This document shows positions 1 through 5,736 of a stretch of DNA of 12,070 bases, piece by piece. Below the pieces are notes generated by a model. The model worked only from the letters and a program-made list of their open reading frames with translations. It did not search any database and was not told the DNA's origin. Source of the DNA: JBOHTO01 sp050733695. Its GTDB lineage: Bacteria > Gemmatimonadota > Gemmatimonadetes > Gemmatimonadales > Gemmatimonadaceae. The position numbers were made by a program, and so were the translations under genes. How positions within the stretch are numbered: position 1 is the first letter of the stretch; each line of letters opens with the position of its first letter. The DNA lies in NCBI GenBank assembly GCA_050733695.1, contig JBOHTO010000126.1, positions 1 to 12,070 on the forward strand. Reading direction: 5' to 3'.

Positions 1-37
1 GGGGTGGGGGTGGGGGTGGGGGTGGGGGTGGGGGTGG
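1..37. repeat. GGGGGT hexanucleotide tandem array (about six copies), at the window edge
   Basis: The window opens inside a near-perfect array of the 6-bp unit GGGGGT, which runs to about position 37 and then decays into GGGCGAGGAGGGCGGGG. It probably continues to the left of the window. The plus strand has many runs of four or five G's separated by single T's, so it could fold into a G-quadruplex as single-stranded DNA or RNA. It lies roughly 290 bp beyond the ltaE stop codon, outside any gene I can support. The array is seen directly; quadruplex formation is inference. Confidence 0.85.
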
Positions 38-130
38 GCGAGGAGGGCGGGGAACGGTGGAAGGTGGCCTCGCACGCGCGGGCCTGCTGGTCGATCGTGC
101 CCTCCGTCAGGCCAGCCGGTGCTTCGCGAC

Positions 131-150
131 GGAAGCGAATTCGAGCTTCC
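131..150. other. Small inverted repeat downstream of ltaE
   Basis: GGAAGC at 131-136 pairs perfectly with GCTTCC at 145-150 across an 8-nt loop that contains GAATTC. It sits about 180 nt beyond the ltaE stop and immediately beside the larger inverted repeat at 154-194. There is no adjacent T-run, so a terminator role is only a possibility. Confidence 0.35.
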
Positions 151-153
151 CTG

Positions 154-194
154 CCGCGCGGCGCTACTGCTCCCGAACTCAGACCGCCGCGCGG
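154..194 (-). terminator. Possible weak terminator or structured 3' element after ltaE
   Basis: CCGCGCGGCG at 154-163 is exactly complementary to CGCCGCGCGG at 185-194, giving a 10-bp all-G/C stem with a 21-nt loop. In the direction of ltaE transcription it lies about 130 nt after the stop codon at 326. No U-tract follows, and the loop is larger than in a classic intrinsic terminator. It could slow polymerase, protect a 3' end, or be a chance G/C palindrome. Confidence 0.3.
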
Positions 195-325
195 TGCCCC
201 AGGCCTGACGAAGCAACGCAAGACACCACATGCCGCTGCTACCTTCGGGGTCCTGACGGAGTTAGCGGGCTCACGCTCTCCGGGACCTGGGACAGGATTG
301 AATCTAACGCGGCCGGCCACGGCTC

Positions 326-1396
326 TCAAGCGATCGGCTCCTGCACCGACTCGAGTATTTCCGTCAACACGTCGGCTGCACGCCGAACCGCGGCCTCACT
401 GACATCCAGGTGCGTGACCGCCCGCATTCGTGTAGCCGACCATGGTGTGAACAGCACGCCTGCCTCGCGGGCACGCGTGATGATCCCGGACACCCGCCCG
501 GACCCCGCGCCCGGTGCTTCTCCCGATTCGAGAGGAGCGATATCGATCATGACGATGTTCGTATCAGGTGGAACGACCCGGGCACCACCGACACCATCCA
601 CGGCCTGCGCAAAAAGGCGGGCATTCCGGTGATCCTCCAGCAGCCGACCGAAATTCTCCTGGAGACCGTACAGCGCCGCGGCGGCCAGTATTCCGGACTG
701 CCGCATTCCACCTCCAAATCGCTTGCGTGCAATCCACCCCTCGCGCATGAGCGCATCGGATCCGACGAGCGCGGCTCCGACGGGCGCGCCCAGGCCCTTC
801 GAGAACGAGACCATCACGGTGTCCGCGCAGGCAGCGAACTCGCGAAGCGGCGTCTGGCTCGCGACCGTCGCATTCCAGAGTCGCGCTCCGTCGAGATGAA
901 CGGGCAGCGAATGCTCCCGCGCCGCGTCGCGAAGCGCTCGCATCTCGCCGAGCGGAGTTACTCTCCCGCCCGCACCGTTGTGCGTGTTCTCGAGGCAGAC
1001 GAGGCTTGCGGCCGGCGCACTGGACGATGGCGGCCGGACGGCCGCACGCACGGATGCGGCGTCGATGACGCCGCCGCTCCCGCGCACGGGCCTGATCTGC
1101 GCTCCGGAAAGCGCCGCCGCGCCTGCCATCTCCCAGTGCACGATGTGGGCATCGGCGTCGAGGAGGATTTCCGTACCGCGACGCGCGAGGAGCCACACCG
1201 CCGTCTGGTTCGCCATGGTGCCGCTCGGAAAGAAGAGCGCTCGCTCCTTGCCGAGCAGTTCGGCGACGGCGTCCTCCAGGCGCCTGACTGTGGGGTCGCC
1301 GTCCAGCACGTCGTCACCGACTTCGGCGTCGGCCATGCGCCGGCGCATCTCGGGCGAGGGTCTGGTGACGGTATCGCTTCGCAGATCGATCGGCAT
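326..1396 (-). CDS. ltaE: Low-specificity L-threonine aldolase (PLP-dependent)
   Basis: Predicted cytoplasmic fold-type I PLP enzyme that cleaves L-threonine or L-allo-threonine to glycine and acetaldehyde. The 356-aa product has the usual family length. Hallmarks seen are the N-terminal DLRSDTVTRPS (residues 4-14), GDDVLDGDPT (27-36), FFPSGTMANQ near 55-64 (PLP phosphate region), H84 in DADAHIVHWE, LENTHNGAGG (135-144), HLDGARLWNA (167-176; D169 should contact the pyridine nitrogen) and SFSKGLGAPVG (197-207), with K200 as the expected Schiff-base lysine. The ATG at 1394-1396 gives the standard family N-terminus, though no strong Shine-Dalgarno is visible. It is the last gene of the minus-strand series, 198 bp after the small lipoprotein gene and behind a strong hairpin, so it may have its own promoter. 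The exact substrate preference (L versus L-allo) cannot be read from sequence. Confidence 0.95.
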   Translation of the reverse strand: MPIDLRSDTVTRPSPEMRRRMADAEVGDDVLDGDPTVRRLEDAVAELLGKERALFFPSGTMANQTAVWLLARRGTEILLDADAHIVHWEMAGAAALSGAQIRPVRGSGGVIDAASVRAAVRPPSSSAPAASLVCLENTHNGAGGRVTPLGEMRALRDAAREHSLPVHLDGARLWNATVASQTPLREFAACADTVMVSFSKGLGAPVGAALVGSDALMREGWIARKRFGGGMRQSGILAAAALYGLQENFGRLLEDHRNARLFAQAVDGVGGARVVPPDTNIVMIDIAPLESGEAPGAGSGRVSGIITRAREAGVLFTPWSATRMRAVTHLDVSEAAVRRAADVLTEILESVQEPIA

Positions 1397-1539
1397 GCCC
1401 GGAAGATGGCCCGTGAGCGTGGTCCCGCCACCCCGGGGCCACCAGCTCCTCCCGCGTTGACTATCTCCGGCGTTCCGACGAATCCAGCCGGGAAGCGTCT
1501 TCGCGGCAACCGGGAATTGCCTGATCGACCAGACACAAG

Positions 1540-1566
1540 CGGCCCGGAGCGAAGTGCTCCGGGCCG
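1540..1566 (-). terminator. Strong hairpin, likely terminator after the small lipoprotein gene
   Basis: CGGCCCGGAGC at 1540-1550 pairs perfectly with GCTCCGGGCCG at 1556-1566 around a 5-nt loop (GAAGT on the plus strand). On the minus strand it begins 28 nt after the lipoprotein stop codon at 1595 and precedes ltaE. The bases after it in that direction are CTTGTGTCTG, so the poly-U tract of a textbook intrinsic terminator is missing. The stem is perfect and very G/C-rich, and its position suits termination or attenuation separating ltaE from the upstream genes. Confidence 0.6.
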
Positions 1567-1594
1567 GGAGAGCTCACCTGGCGGGCCATTCCCC

Positions 1595-1807
1595 TTACGG
1601 ATTGACCTCGACGACAGGGACCGTATCCTCGTCCACGTCCACGTCCACGTCCGGCATGTTCACATCGATATCCGGCAGATTGATGGTATCGGTATCGGTG
1701 GAGATGTCGATGTCCGGCGTCTGCACCTGATACTCCCCATCACCCGTCTTCTCGCAGGCGAGCGCGGCGATCGCCACGAACGCAAGTGCGATAAAAATCT
1801 TCTGCAC
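1595..1807 (-). CDS. Small aspartate-rich lipoprotein of unknown function
   Basis: A 70-aa protein with a lipoprotein signal: MQKIFIALAFVAIAALAC, with a short charged N-terminus, a hydrophobic core and Cys18 as the expected lipidated residue (the -3 to -1 residues ALA are acceptable but not the ideal LAA/LAG). The mature 53 residues contain 12 Asp and 4 Glu and only one Lys. They repeat a PD-I/V-D motif three times (PDIDIS, PDIDVN, PDVDVDVD). I chose the GTG at 1805-1807 because GGGAGG lies 4 nt upstream (1812-1817) and it opens directly into the signal peptide. An in-frame upstream ATG at 1846 would add 13 residues ahead of the signal and has no such ribosome binding site. The family is not known to me; the acidic surface suggests cation binding at the envelope, which is inference. 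It sits 76 bp after the yihY-type gene. Confidence 0.75.
   Translation of the reverse strand: MQKIFIALAFVAIAALACEKTGDGEYQVQTPDIDISTDTDTINLPDIDVNMPDVDVDVDEDTVPVVEVNP
1630..1647 (-). repeat. In-frame 6-bp repeat inside the lipoprotein gene
   Basis: Three consecutive CGTCCA units followed by a variant CGTCCG encode the DVDVDVD stretch of the acidic lipoprotein. The unit is a multiple of three, so copy changes would lengthen or shorten the acidic run without shifting the frame. Confidence 0.7.
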
Positions 1808-1811
1808 CTTG

Positions 1812-1817
1812 CCTCCC
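1812..1817 (-). promoter_or_regulatory. Ribosome binding site deciding the GTG start of the small lipoprotein
   Basis: On the minus strand GGGAGG is followed by CAAG and then GTG (1807-1805). This is the only strong Shine-Dalgarno near the gene and places the start directly at the lipoprotein signal peptide. The 4-nt spacing is short but matches that of the other lipoprotein gene in the window, at 11162. Confidence 0.6.
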
Positions 1818-1868
1818 GGTTTGTGCGTACGCCGTTGCAGTGGCAACCTTCAGGCCACGACGAAAGCC

Positions 1869-1890
1869 GGCCTGGCCGAAGGGTCAGGCC
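1869..1890. other. Hairpin overlapping the 3' end of the yihY-type gene
   Basis: GGCCTGGCC at 1869-1877 and GGTCAGGCC at 1882-1890 form a 9-bp stem with the tetraloop GAAG on the plus strand, including one G-T pair. In the minus-strand transcript the same position becomes an A-C mismatch. It covers the stop codon of the YihY-family gene at 1884-1886 and has no T-run. It could weaken read-through into the small lipoprotein gene. Confidence 0.3.
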
Positions 1891-2795
1891 CGCTCGAGCA
1901 CCTCGCGCTGCAGGCGCCTCACCCGTCGCAGCTCGTAGACCTGCCCTACTTCACCGCCCAGGACGAAGATCGTCGCCGCGTAGTAGACCCACGAGACCAC
2001 GATCACTATCGCGTACAGGGTGCCCGAGTAGATGCTCCCCGGATTGAACTGGTTCACCCATTCCGTGAACACGGCCTTGGCCAGCTCGAACAGCACGCTG
2101 GTGAACACGGCCCCGATCAGCGCCGTCTGCCAGCGAACACGACGGTTGGGAAGAAACTTGTACAGCGCGAAGAACATGAGGACGATGAACGCGAACGCGA
2201 GAAGCTGCCCGAATCGGAACTCGATCTCGCCCATCAGGTCGCGGCGGACGCCATAGGTTGCGAGGAGCCGGTCCCACCGCGATCGCGCGAGGGCAAGGTA
2301 GGCGGACACCGCCGTGTACCCCGCGAACAGCCCGGTGGCAATGACCGTTATCTTGGCATCGAATACCTTGCCCGCGACTATCCCGCGATCCTGCTCAATG
2401 TCGAACACTTCGCAGAGCACGGAGCGCAGCGATCCGAAGAGCCGCGTGGAAAACCAGATGAACGTCACCAGACTCCAGAATCCGATCTGTCCGCGCGCCC
2501 GGATGATGTCGTTCAGCAGCTTGTGGACATTCGAGTCCTCCGTCTCCTGGTGAGGCGGCAGCAACCTGTGAAGCAGGGCCCAGACATCCGCTGAAGCGGC
2601 ATCGGGCGACTGGTTCAGCACATAACCCAGCCCCGAAATGAGGAGGAGTACGAACGGCACCGCCGCCAGCAGGATGTTGAACGCGATTCCGCCAGCGAGG
2701 AAGAACACGTTGTCCTCTCCGGCGTTGTCGAAGACTCGCTTGGCATAGTCGCGCAGCGTCCATCCGAGGCGGATGACGAGTGGGCGTGTGGCCAT
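1884..2795 (-). CDS. YihY/virulence factor BrkB family integral membrane protein
   Basis: A 303-aa inner-membrane protein of the YihY/BrkB (UPF0761) family. About six hydrophobic segments are visible: roughly residues 31-60 (starting FFLAGGIAFNILLAAVPF, a family hallmark), 103-130 (FWSLVTFIWFSTRLFGSLR), 150-170, 200-218, 228-250 and 258-285 (YAIVIVVSWVYYAATIFVLG). Length and the GGEVGQVYE ending are typical. The family was once called ribonuclease BN by mistake and its biochemical function is still unclear; proposed roles involve envelope biology or transport. The ATG at 2793-2795 follows GAGGGG at a long spacing of about 11 nt. It lies between a YtxH-domain gene (112 bp upstream) and a small lipoprotein gene (76 bp downstream), which also points to an envelope job. 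The family call is firm; function is not. Confidence 0.9.
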   Translation of the reverse strand: MATRPLVIRLGWTLRDYAKRVFDNAGEDNVFFLAGGIAFNILLAAVPFVLLLISGLGYVLNQSPDAASADVWALLHRLLPPHQETEDSNVHKLLNDIIRARGQIGFWSLVTFIWFSTRLFGSLRSVLCEVFDIEQDRGIVAGKVFDAKITVIATGLFAGYTAVSAYLALARSRWDRLLATYGVRRDLMGEIEFRFGQLLAFAFIVLMFFALYKFLPNRRVRWQTALIGAVFTSVLFELAKAVFTEWVNQFNPGSIYSGTLYAIVIVVSWVYYAATIFVLGGEVGQVYELRRVRRLQREVLERA

Positions 2796-2895
2796 GGCTG
2801 GGTGTGCCCCTCAGCAGCCCGCGCTTACCTGGCGAGCGCGCCGGGGGTCGGGTGCGAGCCCGGTGGCGGGGGCGGAGCCGCGCCTGTCAGCTCGA

Positions 2896-2917
2896 TCTAT
2901 GCCTCATCTATGTCTCA
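2896..2917. repeat. 11-bp tandem duplication across the ytxH-type stop codon
   Basis: TCTATGCCTCA (2896-2906) is followed directly by TCTATGTCTCA (2907-2917), differing at one base. The stop codon of the YtxH-domain gene (TAG, 2908-2910 on the minus strand) lies in the right-hand copy. It looks like a small local duplication. Confidence 0.6.
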
Positions 2918-3366
2918 TCGTTCGCGGCCACGCCGGGTGCCGCGAGTTCCGACTCCGGCTGCGGGCGGCTGCGATAGCCGGCCTTGCTCTGCGCGATGCG
3001 GCGCTCGAGTTCGTCGCGCGCGTCGTCGGCCGCGGCACGGCCGGCCTCCATCGCCCGCGTGACCTGCGCCTTTCTGATCTCGATGGCCTCGCGCGCGGAC
3101 TCGATGCGATCCTCCACCTTCTGCCGCGCCTGCTGGAACGTGTCGGCGACGGTGTCAGTCACGTCCTCGGCCAGGTTCTGCGCGGCACGGCGCGCCCCGC
3201 GCGCGCGTGACTCGAGGCGGCGCCTGGTCTCGACCCCTGCGTCGGGCGCGAGCAGAAGGGCGACGCCTGCCCCAACTGCGAGCCCCACGAGGAAGGAGCC
3301 GATGCTCCCCTCATGCTTCTCGATGATCACGTACGGTTCGTCGTCGTCGAACTGATACTGCGGCAT
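2908..3366 (-). CDS. YtxH domain-containing protein
   Basis: A 152-aa protein with an acidic N-terminus (QFDDDEPY), one transmembrane segment at about residues 21-41 (SIGSFLVGLAVGAGVALLLA) and the diagnostic APDAGVETRRRL directly after it, matching the YtxH pattern of a short membrane anchor then AP-x-x-G-x-E-T-R-x-x-L. Residues 45-135 are charged and Ala/Arg/Glu-rich, predicted as a long amphipathic helix or coiled coil. YtxH proteins are small, often stress-related envelope proteins without a defined reaction. The ATG at 3364-3366 has a good ribosome binding site, AGGGAG at 3373-3378, spaced 6 nt. Immediately upstream of that site is a nine-copy 7-bp repeat. The gene lies 77 bp after the response-regulator gene and 112 bp before the YihY-family gene. 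Confidence 0.85.
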   Translation of the reverse strand: MPQYQFDDDEPYVIIEKHEGSIGSFLVGLAVGAGVALLLAPDAGVETRRRLESRARGARRAAQNLAEDVTDTVADTFQQARQKVEDRIESAREAIEIRKAQVTRAMEAGRAAADDARDELERRIAQSKAGYRSRPQPESELAAPGVAANDET

Positions 3367-3372
3367 GTCAGT

Positions 3373-3378
3373 CTCCCT
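3373..3378 (-). promoter_or_regulatory. Ribosome binding site of the YtxH-domain gene, abutting the 7-bp repeat
   Basis: On the minus strand AGGGAG is followed by ACTGAC and ATG (3366). Only one base separates it from the last unit of the 7-bp array beginning at 3380, so changes in array length act directly on the leader. Confidence 0.7.
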
Positions 3379-3379
3379 G

Positions 3380-3449
3380 TTCTGCGTTCTGCGTTCTGCG
3401 TTCTGCGTTCTGCGTTCTGCGTTCTGCGTTCTGCGTTCTGCGTTCAGCG
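3380..3449. repeat. Heptanucleotide tandem repeat, nine perfect TTCTGCG units plus one variant
   Basis: TTCTGCG occurs nine times without interruption at 3380-3442, followed by the variant TTCAGCG at 3443-3449, which contains the response-regulator stop codon (TGA, 3444-3446 on the minus strand). Read along the transcripts the unit is CGCAGAA. The perfect part fills nearly the whole gap between the response-regulator gene and the YtxH-domain gene. There are no spacers, so it is not a CRISPR array. Perfect short-unit arrays of this kind are prone to slipped-strand length change. Confidence 0.95.
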
Positions 3450-4991
3450 CTTGCGCTTCGGCTTTGCCTTCGGCTTCGGCTTCGTCCTGCCTGCGGACTT
3501 CGGGCCTTCGGCCTTCGCACCCTTGCCGGGGTTCGTCGCGCGTGCCGGGCTGGCTCTTCCGCCGCGGCTGCCGTTGCTGCTCGCATCTACGCCGCCCGTG
3601 GCCCCAGCACCACCCCCGCTCCTTCGCTCGAGCAATCCCGAGAGTTCAGTCCGCACGTCGCGCGCCGGCACGCCCAGGAGCTCGGATGTTCGGCCCAGGT
3701 CGCCCCCGGTCGAAGCGAACGTTCGGAGCAGAAGCTCGCGTCGCGCTTCGGCCATGCTCGCGCCGATCTGAAGCGTGATACCTGCCGGCTGGACACCGGC
3801 TCCCGCGCGCATGTGCCGCGGTGGGGCCACATCGGATACCTCGATGTTCTCCGTTCGCGCCATGATTACCGCGCGTTCCACGGCGTTCTTGAGCTCGCGC
3901 ACGTTTCCCGGCCAGTTGTACGAGACGATCCATTCCCAGCTTTCGTCGCTGAAGCCGTTCATCTGCTTCCCGTTCGCCGCTGCGAAGCGTGCCAGGAAAT
4001 CCGAAGCCAGTAGCTTGATGTCGCTCACGCGCTCGCGCAGCGGAGGAAGGAAGATCTCCACCACGGCCAGACGGTAGTACAGATCGTCGCGGAGATCGCC
4101 ATCGGCGAGCGCCTTCTGGAGATCCTTGTTCGTCGCGGCGAGTACACGAATGTCGACGGGGATCTCCTTCTTGCCGCCGAGCCGGCGTACGGAGCGGCTC
4201 TCGAGAGCGCGCAGGAGCTTGACCTGGATGTCGGGCGACATCTCGGCGACCTCGTCGAAGAAGAGCGTTCCGCCGTCGGCCATCTCGAATGCACCGGGTT
4301 TCTCATTCGTGGATCCGGTGAACGCACCCTTCTCGTGGCCGAACAACTCGTTCTCGAGGATGTCCTTTGGAAGCGCGGCGCAGTTGAGCGCGAGGAAGGG
4401 CCCCTTCCCCCTGTCGCTCTTGGAGTGCATGGCACGCGCCACCAGCTCCTTGCCGGTACCCGATTCTCCGAGAATGAGAACGCTGGCCGAGGATGGGGCG
4501 ACTGCCTCGATCATCCGATAGACATTGCGCATTGGCTCCGATTGTCCCGTGAGCTCGCCGTAATGGGTGAGATCCTCGATCTGCGACGCGAGCTCGCGGT
4601 TCTTCTGCTGCACCGCGAATTTCTCCAGCGCCTTGGCGATCAGTGCCCTCAGGCGGTTGAGCTTGTCCGCGTTGAGCGGCTTCTCGATGTAGTCATAGGC
4701 GCCCTGCCGCATCGACTGCACGGCGGAATCGACGGTCGCCTGGCCCGTGATGATGATGCATTCCGTGGCAATTTCCGCCTTCTGGAGCTCGCGCAGGAGA
4801 GCGAGCCCGTCGAGCTTCGGCATCTTGAGATCCGCCAGCACGACCCCGAATGTGCCGGCCGAGAGCCGCTCCAGTGCCTTCTGGCCATCGGCTACCATCT
4901 CGACCGTGTAACCCTCGTCGGTGAGGATCGCGCTCAATCCATCGGTGATCGACTTCTCGTCGTCAGCGAGGAGTATCTTTGGCTGCTTCAT
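3444..4991 (-). CDS. NtrC-type sigma-54-dependent response regulator
   Basis: A 515-aa transcription activator working with RNA polymerase sigma-54. The receiver domain (about 1-120) keeps D10/D11, phosphoacceptor D54 (in LADLKMP), T82 and K104. The AAA+ sigma-54 interaction domain (about 147-380) has Walker A GESGTGKE (175-182), the sigma-54 contact loop GAFTG (222-226), Walker B LFFDE ending at D246-E247, and the late NWPGNVRELKNAVERA. A Fis-like helix-turn-helix follows (about 425-466; GGDLGRTSELLGVPARDVR). The last 50-60 residues are an unusual Gly/Ala then Lys/Pro/Arg tail ending KPKPKAKPKRKR, making the protein longer than the usual 440-480. The ATG is at 4989-4991 with no strong ribosome binding site nearby. 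It follows the pseudo-kinase gene by 70 bp, its probable partner. Target promoters are unknown; I found no clear sigma-54 promoter in the window. Confidence 0.95.
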   Translation of the reverse strand: MKQPKILLADDEKSITDGLSAILTDEGYTVEMVADGQKALERLSAGTFGVVLADLKMPKLDGLALLRELQKAEIATECIIITGQATVDSAVQSMRQGAYDYIEKPLNADKLNRLRALIAKALEKFAVQQKNRELASQIEDLTHYGELTGQSEPMRNVYRMIEAVAPSSASVLILGESGTGKELVARAMHSKSDRGKGPFLALNCAALPKDILENELFGHEKGAFTGSTNEKPGAFEMADGGTLFFDEVAEMSPDIQVKLLRALESRSVRRLGGKKEIPVDIRVLAATNKDLQKALADGDLRDDLYYRLAVVEIFLPPLRERVSDIKLLASDFLARFAAANGKQMNGFSDESWEWIVSYNWPGNVRELKNAVERAVIMARTENIEVSDVAPPRHMRAGAGVQPAGITLQIGASMAEARRELLLRTFASTGGDLGRTSELLGVPARDVRTELSGLLERRSGGGAGATGGVDASSNGSRGGRASPARATNPGKGAKAEGPKSAGRTKPKPKAKPKRKR

Positions 4992-5061
4992 TCAGTATCC
5001 GGCTGCTCCATGAATGCTGCGAATGATTCGGCCACGCCCGCACGAAGCCGCTCGCCAGGGC

Positions 5062-5736
5062 TCATTCGGCGGGAAACGACAGGACCAGTCCCGTGTCCGT
5101 CGTCCTCACGCCGATGCCGGCTTCGACCGCCAGTGCGGCAATCCCGTCCGCGATGCGTATGGGGCTGCCACCCGCGAGCTCGACACTAATAGTCGCAGTT
5201 TCGCGGCGCAGACGACAGCCCACCTCGCCGCCCGAGCCCGGAACGGCGAGAATGGCGCTGGCAAGGACGAGGCGCACCACGGCGGGCGATGCGGTCGTGG
5301 CTCCGCCGTCCAGCGACGGGTCCAGGTCCAGTCGCAACGCTCCAGTCGCCGTCCGTTCGGGGGCGCGGTCGCTCGATCCCGCCCCCCCGATGAGGGCGAT
5401 GAGTCGCGCGACCGTCGTCGCAACGCCGGGCTGCACTCCCTTTCTCCGGGCGTCGCCGCTCAGGGCGAGCAGCGCCTCGACCATCTCCGTGAGCAGCGAG
5501 AGCTGAGCCGCGGCCGCCGCCGCGAATGGCGCGATGCCGGCCGCCATCTCTCCCCCGCCCTTCTCTGCTCCCCGCTTCGCGGCGCGGCTCCGGACGACTT
5601 CGATATTCACGGCTACACCGTTCAGAGCGCCGCGCAATTCGTGCCCCGCGCGCCGGGAGATTTCATCGAGCGTCTCGAGCCAGAGCACGCCCGTGCAGTC
5701 CTTCGCAGCCGCGGGAGCGCGCGAGGGCTCAGTCAC
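5062..5736 (-). CDS. Histidine-kinase-like phosphotransferase with degenerate ATPase domain (ChpT/Spo0B-like)
   Basis: A 224-aa soluble protein with no signal peptide, membrane segment or sensor domain. Residues 22-48 carry an H-box-like helix, RAGHELRGALNGVAVNIE, with H32 as the candidate phospho-accepting histidine; a second helix (about 75-95, QLSLLTEMVEALLALSG) would complete a dimerisation hairpin. The C-terminal half resembles a worn-down HATPase_c fold: ASPAVVRLVLASAILAV sits where the N-box should be but lacks the essential Asn, no DxGxG or GxGxG glycine box is visible, and the end (AVEAGIGVRTTDTGLVLSFP) resembles the last strands of the domain. So ATP binding looks lost, as in ChpT (similar size) and Spo0B. 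The GTG start (5734-5736) overlaps the fba stop by 8 bp (GTGACTGA), implying translational coupling. The likely partner is the response regulator 70 bp downstream. The family call is moderate and the phosphorelay role is inference. Confidence 0.65.
   Translation of the reverse strand: MTEPSRAPAAAKDCTGVLWLETLDEISRRAGHELRGALNGVAVNIEVVRSRAAKRGAEKGGGEMAAGIAPFAAAAAAQLSLLTEMVEALLALSGDARRKGVQPGVATTVARLIALIGGAGSSDRAPERTATGALRLDLDPSLDGGATTASPAVVRLVLASAILAVPGSGGEVGCRLRRETATISVELAGGSPIRIADGIAALAVEAGIGVRTTDTGLVLSFPAE

Larger units (their letters stand above)
1..325. other. Non-coding stretch downstream of ltaE
   Basis: No gene can be supported here. The open plus-strand frames have arginine-, proline- and serine-rich translations without domain character, lack a convincing ribosome binding site, and run on into the antisense of ltaE. 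The stretch holds the GGGGGT array (1-37), a 6-bp-stem hairpin (131-150) and a 10-bp-stem hairpin (154-194). It may be the 3' region of ltaE plus the flank of a gene lying left of the window. Confidence 0.6.

Noticed and set aside
4..632. Plus-strand open frames 4-402 and 57-632 as genes in the left gap
   Set aside because: The first starts in the GGGGGT array and begins with a Gly-Val repeat. Both run into the antisense of ltaE and show no ribosome binding site or domain.
410..2047. Long plus-strand open frame of 545 codons
   Set aside because: It lies opposite ltaE and the small lipoprotein gene, both of which have family motifs or a signal peptide and ribosome binding site. The translation is Arg/Pro/His-rich without domain character, as expected for antisense frames in high-G+C DNA.
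3380..3449. CRISPR array
   Set aside because: The 7-bp units are directly adjacent with no spacers and there are no cas genes.
4429..4460. TGGCAC followed by TTGC as a sigma-54 promoter
   Set aside because: The spacing between the GG and GC elements is far too long, and the site is inside the response-regulator coding sequence.
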